From Segatella copri DSM 18205 (GTDB lineage Bacteria; Bacteroidota; Bacteroidia; Bacteroidales; Bacteroidaceae): a stretch of DNA of 64,000 nucleotides. Shown piece by piece: positions 8,642 to 15,498 of this stretch. The position numbers were made by a program, and so were the translations under genes. Location: NCBI RefSeq assembly GCF_025151535.1, contig NZ_CP102288.1, positions 2,048,501 through 2,112,500 on the forward strand, given 5' to 3'. Each line of letters starts with the position of its first letter. The stretch's first letter is position 1. The notes below the pieces were generated by a model. It had not been told where the DNA came from, did no database searches, and saw nothing but the letters and a program-made list of their open reading frames with translations.

Positions 8642-10090
8642 TTACTTCTTTTTCCCTGGGGTTGCATCTTTCCAAAGAGAGAATTTTACAGGGACCATAT
8701 ATCTTACACTTACAGGTTTACCATTCTGTGTACCCGGAGTCCACTTAGGCATTCCCTTCACGACTCTCAATGCCTCAGCATCAAGTTCCGGATCTATAGA
8801 TTTGGCTATCTTGGCATGCGTAACGCTGCCATCCTTCTAGACGATAAAGGTTACGATCACACGACCCTGCTTTTTGGCCTTGACTGCGGAAGCAGGATAT
8901 TTGATGTTATCAGCCAGATACTTCATCAACATTAACTGACCACCAGGAAAAAACGGCATCGTCTCTGGTATATCATACACTACGCTCTTAGTCGTATCGG
9001 CAGGAGCTGTCGCATCAGAAGTCTTTGCTTCCGCCTTCAGTTCAGCTTCCGCCTTTGCCAATTCTGCAGCCTCGGCAGCTTTCATTTCAGCCGTCTCTGA
9101 TGGGTTCATCATCTCGACAGCATCCTTTGCCATCGGATTCGCCACAGCCACATCAGCATTCAGAGCCTGCTCAGTCTTCTGCTGAACCTCAGCTACTACT
9201 GGAATCTGCTCGCCAATCTCACGAGCCACACTCTCGATGTTGCTCACCATGAGCAACACTCCTGCCAAAGGTGCGAAAAGGAGGTACTTCGCCTTGCCTA
9301 TTTCACTTGTTCTACGTTTGTTCATCATTTTAATTCTTTTTTTAAGAGGTAATAAATTAAAATTATTGGCAATCTTGGTCGATTCATTCGGCTGTCGATA
9401 TGCCAAACCTAGAAGGTGATACTGATAGGATTTGCGCGCGTTGCCATCAGATAAAACACTTTCATCGGCTAAATATTCCAAATTCATTCTTACTTCCTGC
9501 TTCATCAGCCAGGCAAACGGATTAAACCAGCAGGCGATGGAGAAAAGCTCAGAGAAGAGGGTATCCAGGGAATGGAGAACCGAAACATGGGTGCATTCAT
9601 GAACCATCACTTCATGCAACTGCCTACCCTCCAGGGTAGATGGATACAAAAACACCCAGCGGAAGAAGGAGAACGGACTCCCCTCGCCCTTGAGCAGATG
9701 TACCGTGATGCCTTCCACCTCTTGTTTCCGGGAAATAACCACAAGGCGGATGATGCTGAAGAGCTGCCATACCAACCGCAATGAGAGGACGGCTACTCCT
9801 ACCCAATAGATGCCCAGCAGCATATCCATCCAGGTTATGCCGGAAGCCTGAGCCTTTACAACCACCACGGGATAAAACGTGTCGGCATATACATTCGCCA
9901 TACTCACCATCGTAGGGGTATCGCGTACCCAATATTCCAGATTGAGCGCCGGAACCATCAGGGCGACGGCATAGATGAGCCAGAGGGTAAGGCGGCGAAG
10001 ACCGAAGAAGGTATCGCGGCTCACCGTGAGGCGATAAAACCCATAAAGGAGCATCAGGGCTACATTGATTTTTATAAGATATATTGCCAT
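8642..10090 (-). pseudogene. BlaR1-like M56 peptidase with TonB-like C-terminus, interrupted by an amber codon
   Basis: The intact frame from the ATG at 10090 gives 417 residues: four N-terminal helices, an M56 zinc metalloprotease core with HECTH at residues 164-168, a Glu/Ala-rich periplasmic stretch (residues ~320-365), and the start of a TonB C-terminal domain (MPFFPGGQLMLMKYLADNIK, then KQGRVIVTFIV). At 8837-8839 a TAG stops the frame. The same frame then continues for 64 codons to a natural TAA at 8642-8644 and encodes the missing end of the TonB domain (KDGSVTHAKIAKSIDPEL..., WTPGTQNGKPV). One base change (GAG to TAG) explains it. The product is either truncated to 417 residues or read through. 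The neighbouring BlaI gene upstream suggests a BlaI/BlaR1 pair that senses cell-envelope stress. Confidence 0.85.
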
Positions 10091-10167
10091 ACAGTTTCGA
10101 TTTTTGTTTGAAATGAACTTAATAATTATTCTTCCGAAAGCTTGATTTATTCAGCAAAGTTCTCGAG

Positions 10168-10530
10168 TTATTCTTCCGAATTCTCGATTTCACGGATGAT
10201 ATCCTTGAGGTCCTCAGGACTGATTTTCTCGTCCTTGGCAAAGAAGGAAACCATTTCCTTGAAGGAATTCTTGAAGTAATTGTTCACGAAACCCGACAGG
10301 AACTTCCGCTTGTAATCGCTCTCGGCTATGAGTGGAGAATAGACATAACCCTTACCATCCCGCTCCGCCTTGACATATTCCTTGCGCTTCAGATTGTTCA
10401 CAATAGAAGCCACTGTAGTATAAGGTGGACGAGGTTCTGGCAACAGTTCCATAATCTGTTTCACGGCACATCGTCCCAATTGCCATATCCGAAGCATAAT
10501 ATCTTCTTCCTGATTCGTCAGCTTTTCCAT
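10168..10530 (-). CDS. blaI: BlaI/MecI-family transcriptional repressor
   Basis: The protein has 120 residues, normal for the family. The N-terminal winged helix reads LTNQEEDIMLRIWQLGRCAV and PYTTVASIVNNLKRKEYV, the classic BlaI recognition region, followed by a dimerisation tail rich in Phe and Lys/Glu. It lies 77 bp upstream of the M56 peptidase on the same strand. Such repressors bind palindromic operators and are released when the partner BlaR1-type protease is activated. Three matching palindromes stand just upstream, so autorepression is likely. Confidence 0.93.
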   Translation of the reverse strand: MEKLTNQEEDIMLRIWQLGRCAVKQIMELLPEPRPPYTTVASIVNNLKRKEYVKAERDGKGYVYSPLIAESDYKRKFLSGFVNNYFKNSFKEMVSFFAKDEKISPEDLKDIIREIENSEE

Positions 10531-10582
10531 ATTTCTATCTTTATTCTTTTAAATTCAACATTCTTGTTTCTAAATCACGCTG

Positions 10583-10707
10583 CAAATCTACGAACTTTTC
10601 GTATAAGTAAAAAACAACCTACGTTAAAAAACATAAATTCAACTACATTTTAACGTTTTACGAGCTTTTCGTAATACTAAAACATAGAAAATTACGAGTT
10701 TATCGTA
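10583..10707 (-). promoter_or_regulatory. blaI promoter with three BlaI-type operators
   Basis: Three 15-bp palindromes of the form TACGAnnTTnTCGTA occur at 10589-10603, 10659-10673 and 10693-10707. The first overlaps the -7 box TAGATTTG (minus strand, 10583-10590), so bound repressor would block transcription. The outer two have their centres 34 bp apart, about three helical turns, which suits cooperative binding. Confidence 0.8.
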
Positions 10708-10738
10708 GATTACATATAAAAAGAACCAATATATAATA

Positions 10739-10993
10739 ATACACGATCAGTGCCAGTGCAACAACATCTCCATCAAGAACATCCAGATGGATTGCGACAA
10801 CTTCTTCGATGTGGGTAAGAGCGATAAATACCGCCTAGTAGATTTCACCTTCCAGGATATCACCTGCACCGACAAGAAGATGGCATTCGATGCCAACCTT
10901 ATCGAGAACACCATAGCGAAGAAAGTGAATATCACTCCTCGCGAAAAGAGCAACGGATTGAAGACCACCGGCGATGCCGACGGGTTGAAATAA
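10739..10993 (+). pseudogene. C-terminal remnant of a GH28 polygalacturonase-like gene
   Basis: An open frame of about 84 codons encodes CQCNNISIKNIQMDCDNFF, DVGKSDKYRLVDFTFQDI and a short tail ending at TAA 10991-10993. This is the repeat rhythm and end of a right-handed beta-helix pectinase (glycoside hydrolase family 28). The upstream part is missing and replaced by AT-rich sequence that belongs to the blaI promoter. It is therefore a 5'-deleted remnant. A pectin-degrading enzyme would fit the nearby rhamnose pathway, since rhamnogalacturonan supplies rhamnose. Confidence 0.6.
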
Positions 10994-11127
10994 CACATAC
11001 ATTTTATAGAAAGTAATACAGAATTGAGTACTGAAACGAGCTTAATTTGCAAGAATAAGGCGCGTTTTGTTTTTTTATATCCCTCCTTATTTCTTTTTAT
11101 CTCTTAAAATTAGGCATTTCCAAATAT

Positions 11128-11158
11128 TTTGCTTAATTTTGCCTGCAAAATAATTTTG
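11128..11158 (+). promoter_or_regulatory. Promoter of lolD
   Basis: TTTG at 11128-11131 and TAATTTTG at 11151-11158 are 19 nt apart. A second TAATTTTG at 11134-11141 offers an alternative start. With either, the leader before the ATG at 11168 is very short (0-20 nt), which rules out the ATG-like starts further upstream. Confidence 0.5.
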
Positions 11159-11167
11159 AGTAAGAAA

Positions 11168-11926
11168 ATGATAGATATAAAAGGTATAACCAAGAGCTTC
11201 GGCTCCCTGCAGGTGCTTAAGGGCATCGACCTGCATATTGACAAGGGCGAGGTGGTAAGTATCGTCGGACCTAGTGGTGCCGGGAAGACTACACTTCTCC
11301 AGATTATCGGTACCCTCGACAAGCCTGATAGTGGCAGCATCATGGTTGATGGCATCGATGTAAGAAGCCTCAGCATCAAGAAACTGAGCGATTTCCGCAA
11401 CCAGCATCTCGGTTTCGTATTCCAGTTCCACCAACTTCTCCCTGAGTTCACCGCCTTGGAGAACATCATGATTCCTGCCTTCATTGCAGGCAAGAGCCGA
11501 AAAGAAGCCAAGGAGCGTGCCGAGGAGTTACTGGCGTTCATGGGCTTGAGCGATAGAGCCAGTCACAAGCCTGCCGAGTTATCTGGTGGTGAGAAACAGC
11601 GTGTAGCCGTGGCGAGAGCTTTGGTCAATAATCCTGCCGTCATCCTTGCCGATGAGCCATCAGGAAGTCTCGACACCAAGAACAAGGCTGAGCTTCACCA
11701 GCTCTTCTTCGACCTCAGAGACAAGTTCGGCCAGACTTTCGTCATCGTAACTCATGATGAGGGCCTTGCTGCCATCACCGACCGCACCATCCATCTCAAG
11801 GATGGAATGATTGAGAAGACGGTGGAAGCAGGAGCTGCTGATAGCCAGGAAGAAACTGCAGAAGTTGCAGAAGCCCCAACAACAGAAGAAAAAACTGAAG
11901 ATAATATTATATGGCAAAAAAGATAA
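11168..11926 (+). CDS. lolD: Lipoprotein-releasing ABC transporter ATPase (LolD/MacB-type)
   Basis: The start chosen ([12 protein letters not shown]) gives 252 residues; a longer frame begins inside the promoter. Walker A is GPSGAGKTT, the signature is [15 protein letters not shown], and Walker B is [13 protein letters not shown]; the spacing and the words [15 protein letters not shown] are typical of LolD. It would power a LolCE-type membrane component to detach lipoproteins from the inner membrane. The last ~35 residues form an acidic Glu/Ala-rich tail not usual for LolD. No permease gene is adjacent. It overlaps the next gene by 16 bp, so the two are translated together. Confidence 0.85.
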   Translation: MIDIKGITKSFGSLQVLKGIDLHIDKGEVVSIVGPSGAGKTTLLQIIGTLDKPDSGSIMVDGIDVRSLSIKKLSDFRNQHLGFVFQFHQLLPEFTALENIMIPAFIAGKSRKEAKERAEELLAFMGLSDRASHKPAELSGGEKQRVAVARALVNNPAVILADEPSGSLDTKNKAELHQLFFDLRDKFGQTFVIVTHDEGLAAITDRTIHLKDGMIEKTVEAGAADSQEETAEVAEAPTTEEKTEDNIIWQKR

Positions 11927-12753
11927 AACTCGGCGATTACAATCGCCTTCGCATCGTAAAGAAAGTTGATTTCGGTCTGTATCTCGATGGTGGCGACGAG
12001 GGAGAAATCCTCCTTCCATCCCGCTACGTACCTGAAGACGCAGGCATCGGCGACGAGTTGGATGTCTTCATCTATCTCGATCAGGAAGAGCGCCTCATAG
12101 CAACCACCGAAACTCCTTTGGCAAAGGTGGGCGATTTCGCCTATCTCGAAGTGAAATGGGTCAACGAATACGGAGCCTTCCTGGGCTGGGGGCTGATGAA
12201 GGACATCTTCTGCCCATTCCGCGAGCAGAAGAAACGTATGTTGCTCGGCAACTCCTACATCGTGCATATCCACATCGATGAGGAGAGCTACCGCATCGTT
12301 GCCTCTGCCAAGATTGAGCGTTATCTCAACGAAGACCATCCTCACTACAAGCATGGTGACGAGGTGGATCTCCTCATCTGGCAGAAGACCGACCTGGGCT
12401 TCAAGGTTATCATCGACAACCAGTATCCGGGTCTGCTCTATCAGGACCAGATTTTCCAGTACATCCATACGGGTGACAAGATGAAGGGCTACATCGGAAG
12501 AGTTCGTCCTGACGGAAAGATAGACGTCACCCTGCAGAAAACCGGCATCCAGCAGACTGCCGATTTCGCCGAAACCCTCTACCAGTATCTCCTGGACAAC
12601 GATGGCGAGTGTAACCTTGGCGACAAGAGCGAGGCCGACGACATCTACGAGCGTTTCCACGTGAGCAAGAAGGTTTACAAGCGTGCCGTGGGCGACCTCT
12701 ACAAGAAGCGCCTCATCACCGTAAGCCCGATGAGCATCCGATTGGCAGAATAA
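11911..12753 (+). CDS. cvfB: S1-type RNA-binding protein, CvfB family
   Basis: The protein has 280 residues. It starts with an S1-like barrel ([19 protein letters not shown]), continues with further OB-fold segments ([20 protein letters not shown]), and ends with a winged-helix domain ([19 protein letters not shown]), which is the CvfB architecture. Homologues bind RNA and affect virulence-factor expression in Gram-positives; in Bacteroidota the role is unknown. It overlaps the 3' end of lolD by 16 bp. Confidence 0.9.
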   Translation: MAKKIKLGDYNRLRIVKKVDFGLYLDGGDEGEILLPSRYVPEDAGIGDELDVFIYLDQEERLIATTETPLAKVGDFAYLEVKWVNEYGAFLGWGLMKDIFCPFREQKKRMLLGNSYIVHIHIDEESYRIVASAKIERYLNEDHPHYKHGDEVDLLIWQKTDLGFKVIIDNQYPGLLYQDQIFQYIHTGDKMKGYIGRVRPDGKIDVTLQKTGIQQTADFAETLYQYLLDNDGECNLGDKSEADDIYERFHVSKKVYKRAVGDLYKKRLITVSPMSIRLAE

Positions 12754-12771
12754 AGCAGATTAGAAGTATAT

Positions 12772-12823
12772 ATAATTAAGGTGGACAATGCTTTTTAAAA
12801 ATAGCAATGTCCACCTTAATTAT
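12772..12823 (+). terminator. Near-perfect palindrome after cvfB
   Basis: Two 21-nt arms (ataattaaggtggacaatgct and its complement with one mismatch) flank a 10-nt loop. It can act as the transcript end for lolD-cvfB, although the T-run is weak. Confidence 0.6.
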
Positions 12824-12852
12824 ATAGAAAGCAATAAGCTAATTGAATTATT

Positions 12853-12898
12853 CATACGCTTATGTTACAAATCAGTGAGAAAGATACGACTTTTTAGT
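12853..12898. repeat. Direct repeat, left copy, bracketing the DUF5053 cassette
   Basis: This 46-bp stretch matches 13764-13809 at about 83% by eye (shared core catacgc...caaatcag...aaagatac.actttt). On the minus strand the right copy holds a -7 box TATCTTTG and the start of a broken ATPase gene; here the box reads TATCTTTC. Confidence 0.6.
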
Positions 12899-12957
12899 AT
12901 TACTTTATAGACAGATATGTTAAAACAAGCAGAACATAAAAAATAGTTTATGTAATG

Positions 12958-12989
12958 TTTGGTTATTAAAAGAGTTTTATGTACCTTTG
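12958..12989 (+). promoter_or_regulatory. Promoter of the small-protein/DUF5053 pair
   Basis: TTTG (12958-12961), 20-nt spacer, TACCTTTG (12982-12989): a full match to the Bacteroidota consensus. Predicted start of transcription is near 12996, about 40 nt before the first gene. Confidence 0.75.
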
Positions 12990-13035
12990 CATCGTGATCA
13001 GCTAACATGATATACTACAATTAAAAATTCAACAA

Positions 13036-13203
13036 ATGAATGAAGAAGAGTTAGAAAAGCAGATTAGAATAAAGAAAAAACTGCTTAGTGATTACATCAG
13101 ATTGAGAGATGCATACAACATTGATGACGAAACTTATTGGAAGTTTACAGACAGCGTTTTAGACCAGCTTTCAGATCTGATTAAGAAAAGAAAAAAGAAT
13201 TAA
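13036..13203 (+). CDS. Small hypothetical protein (55 aa), charged coiled-coil type
   Basis: An ATG 40 nt after a good promoter opens a 55-residue frame that begins MNEEELEKQIRIKKKLL and ends with a lysine-rich tail. It is rich in Lys, Asp and Glu, with a leucine/isoleucine pattern that suggests one or two helices. It lies 50 bp before the DUF5053 gene on the same strand, so the two probably form one transcript. I do not recognise the family. Confidence 0.6.
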   Translation: MNEEELEKQIRIKKKLLSDYIRLRDAYNIDDETYWKFTDSVLDQLSDLIKKRKKN

Positions 13204-13253
13204 GAAATCCCATCCTTCGGGATTTGGGAGAGGATTAAAAAACAAGATAAGAT

Positions 13254-13655
13254 ATGAATAATAACACAGATTTACTTAAAGAATACGCTTCTCTTGCAGG
13301 TAAGGAAGACGAAAAGAGCGAAACTCGAAAAACTGAGATTTTAAACTACATCAAATTACATGCTGATGATAGTGACAGAGAGGAGGCTAAGGCTTTCATA
13401 AACCAAAAGATGGAACAGCTTCAGAGTGAAGTTCTAACATTGCGTGACCAACTTGCAGAGGATGATTACAAGTTGCTGCCACTTAGATACATCGCACAAA
13501 AATACTTCGGCAAAAGTGCTGCATGGCTCTCTCAGCGTCTCAACGGCTCAGAGGTTCGTGGTCATGTTTACACGCTCAATGCAGAGCAGAAAAGCATTTT
13601 CAATCGTGCCGTTCAGGAAATAGGACAACGCATCAGCTCTTTGCAGTTGGCATAG
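13254..13655 (+). CDS. DUF5053 family protein
   Basis: The protein has 133 residues. The first half is a charged helix (KLHADDSDREEAKAFINQKM, coiled-coil-like). The second half, YIAQKYFGKSAAWLSQRLNG followed by GHVYTLNAEQKSIFNRAVQE, resembles a helix-turn-helix and fits the DUF5053 family, which is found in Bacteroidota and has no established function. It forms a two-gene cassette with the 55-aa protein between degenerate direct repeats, and it ends close to a truncated ATPase gene. This suggests a small mobile or recombining module. Confidence 0.75.
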   Translation: MNNNTDLLKEYASLAGKEDEKSETRKTEILNYIKLHADDSDREEAKAFINQKMEQLQSEVLTLRDQLAEDDYKLLPLRYIAQKYFGKSAAWLSQRLNGSEVRGHVYTLNAEQKSIFNRAVQEIGQRISSLQLA

Positions 13656-13700
13656 GGTTAACTTTATCACACAAACGTCTCCGACACGATTCCGTGCTGG

Positions 13701-13772
13701 GGACTTCTTATGCTTTTTGTCTTGCTTCCAAGCCTCCAGTTTACTGATGATATTTCGTCTAAACATACGCAT
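13701..13772 (-). pseudogene. N-terminal stub of an AAA ATPase gene
   Basis: On the minus strand, just after a TATCTTTG -7 box (complement of the segment around 13794-13801), an ATG opens about 24 codons, MRMFRRNIISKLEAWKQDKK and then HKKS. This is the usual opening of the DUF4143-type AAA ATPases (MxxFxRxIxxKLxxWKxxxxRKPL), but the Walker A motif that should follow is absent. The frame instead runs into the 3' flank of the DUF5053 cassette. It is best read as a gene broken right after its first codons. Confidence 0.45.
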
Positions 13773-13809
13773 TTGTTTCAAATCAGGGGCAAAGATACTA
13801 CTTTTTTGT
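13764..13809. repeat. Direct repeat, right copy, bracketing the DUF5053 cassette
   Basis: Partner of 12853-12898. Next to it the word gtaaatcag(c/g)ggcaa is repeated at about 13811-13826 and 13840-13857, so the area has been rearranged more than once. Confidence 0.55.
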
Positions 13810-13875
13810 CGTAAATCAGCGGCAATAGCGTTAAAGTTTGTTGTAAATCAGGGGCAACTAGGCATATCATTTAAA

Positions 13876-13907
13876 AAGGTGGCGCATCAAATGAGATGCG
13901 TCACCTT
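13876..13907 (-). terminator. Terminator that includes the stop codon of the defence operon
   Basis: On the minus strand the stem aaggtgacgcatc / gatgcgccacctt is followed by TTTTTAAA. The TGA stop of the HerA-like gene lies in the loop, so the operon's last codons form the 5' arm. Confidence 0.8.
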
Positions 13908-15470
13908 TATTTTCTTATACGGTTTACCACCCAAACCAAGGGCAGCCATCGTATGATCCTTGATAATCAACTCGCCTTTCTGCAAACCAGCTATCGCCGA
14001 CTTGATTTCCTGGAAGTCTTTACCCGACACACCAAAGAGATCCTTGATGATACTGTCAGAAATCGTCTGCTGCTTCATAATGAGCGGATACTGTGCATTG
14101 GCATAGAAATCGAAAAACTTACTCTTGTAACTATCCATGTTTTGAGTGGCAAAGATGATGCTCAATCCCTTGTTTCTACCCACTGCTATCAGATTGCGAA
14201 GCGGCTGATTATCGAAGTCCAGCATATAGTGAGCCTCATCGATAATCGTGAAGTGGCGAATCTGTACATAATCCTCATTAACCGCCTGCTTCGGCAACAG
14301 CTCATAGATATTATTGAGCTTAGAAATGATGAAATACACGATAGCCCTGGCTATCGGACCATCTTTCGGGAAAGCATCCATCTTCACGACAAAACACTCA
14401 TCTATCAGATTCGCCTTATCTTCCGATGCAAACAGATGATTGCGAATCAACTGCTTCAAAACCGAAGTGATGCTGTCATCCTTATCCGGATTCTGCATTC
14501 TTTGCTGATACTTCATCAGCATCAGCTCAAAAGTGATAGGCTTGCCTGCCGTCTGCTTATAAGCCTCAACAATAGCTTCACTCAGTCGATTACTCATGGA
14601 TGCGCTCACCGTTGCACGATCTACAGCGCAGAGTGCACCAGCCATCTCCGTGGAATAGAGATTGATTTCGTTGATGGTCCTGCCCGTAAAATCCTTGAAC
14701 GGCGTGAAAGGCAATGGCGCAACCACAGGATCGAGAATGCAACTCCTATCTACATCGAAGTGAACAAGCCAACTAGCATTCGACGGGTCTGAGAATTCAC
14801 CCTTATAATCGAACAAAAGGAAGTTGACGGGATAAGGCGTTTCCGTGGAGAGATTACGAAACTGCTGAATCAACACAGCCAGAAGATTGGTCTTACCTGA
14901 ACCCGTGGTACCAGCCACCAGAATCTGTGCATTCGATACCGAACGCCCGTTGATATTCAGTTTCGCTTCCATATCCTCTGCATACTCGCCTATCAGCAAC
15001 TCCAGGGCAGGAATGCCACTTCCGCCATGTCGCCTGTCGCTGGCAGCAAAGAGGAAAGCATTCAGATTCTCATCTTCCGAAAGATAAGCGATACCCCGAT
15101 AGATTTCCTTCGCCACGATGCGACCCACGATACTGGCATTCTGCCAATCCACCTCACAATCTCTATATCTCAACTTCAACAAAGCCGAAAAAAGCGACTT
15201 CTTATTGTCCTTGGTAAAGAAACTAGGCATGATGCGCTGAGAAGATTTCGACAATACGATTTCTCCCAAACCATCCACACTTCTCTTCTCCGTTAAGCTC
15301 AAACTGGCTATCAGGCAGATTCGCATCACCTTATTCAGGGTTAGCATGGCATCCCTCTCCCCTTCCACTTGCCGCGAAAGGTTCAAACGCTTCTCCAGTT
15401 TCTCCTTCAAAGGCATGATGGCTTCTACCATACCTTCTGCCTGTCGTATATTCTCTAATGCTACTTCCAT
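13887..15470 (-). CDS. HerA/FtsK-type ATPase with a possible DndE-like N-terminal region
   Basis: The protein has 527 residues. Residues ~20-105 (KEKLEKRLNL, MRICLIASLSLTEK, FSALLKLRY) have the helix order and spacing of DndE, a small protein that binds nicked DNA in phosphorothioation systems; this match is by eye and uncertain. Residues ~160-527 are a HerA/DUF87 ATPase: Walker A GTTGSGKT at 187-194, LLFDYKGEF after it, Walker B IIDEAH at 409-414, and FATQN as sensor. HerA proteins form rings that pump DNA, usually with a nuclease. It is the last gene of a five-gene minus-strand operon, 28 bp after the DndD-like gene, so its likely partners are the SMC ATPase and the Res-like nuclease. Confidence 0.85.
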   Translation of the reverse strand: MEVALENIRQAEGMVEAIMPLKEKLEKRLNLSRQVEGERDAMLTLNKVMRICLIASLSLTEKRSVDGLGEIVLSKSSQRIMPSFFTKDNKKSLFSALLKLRYRDCEVDWQNASIVGRIVAKEIYRGIAYLSEDENLNAFLFAASDRRHGGSGIPALELLIGEYAEDMEAKLNINGRSVSNAQILVAGTTGSGKTNLLAVLIQQFRNLSTETPYPVNFLLFDYKGEFSDPSNASWLVHFDVDRSCILDPVVAPLPFTPFKDFTGRTINEINLYSTEMAGALCAVDRATVSASMSNRLSEAIVEAYKQTAGKPITFELMLMKYQQRMQNPDKDDSITSVLKQLIRNHLFASEDKANLIDECFVVKMDAFPKDGPIARAIVYFIISKLNNIYELLPKQAVNEDYVQIRHFTIIDEAHYMLDFDNQPLRNLIAVGRNKGLSIIFATQNMDSYKSKFFDFYANAQYPLIMKQQTISDSIIKDLFGVSGKDFQEIKSAIAGLQKGELIIKDHTMAALGLGGKPYKKIKVTHLI

Positions 15471-15498
15471 ATTTATATTGCTCCGTCAATATGAAACA

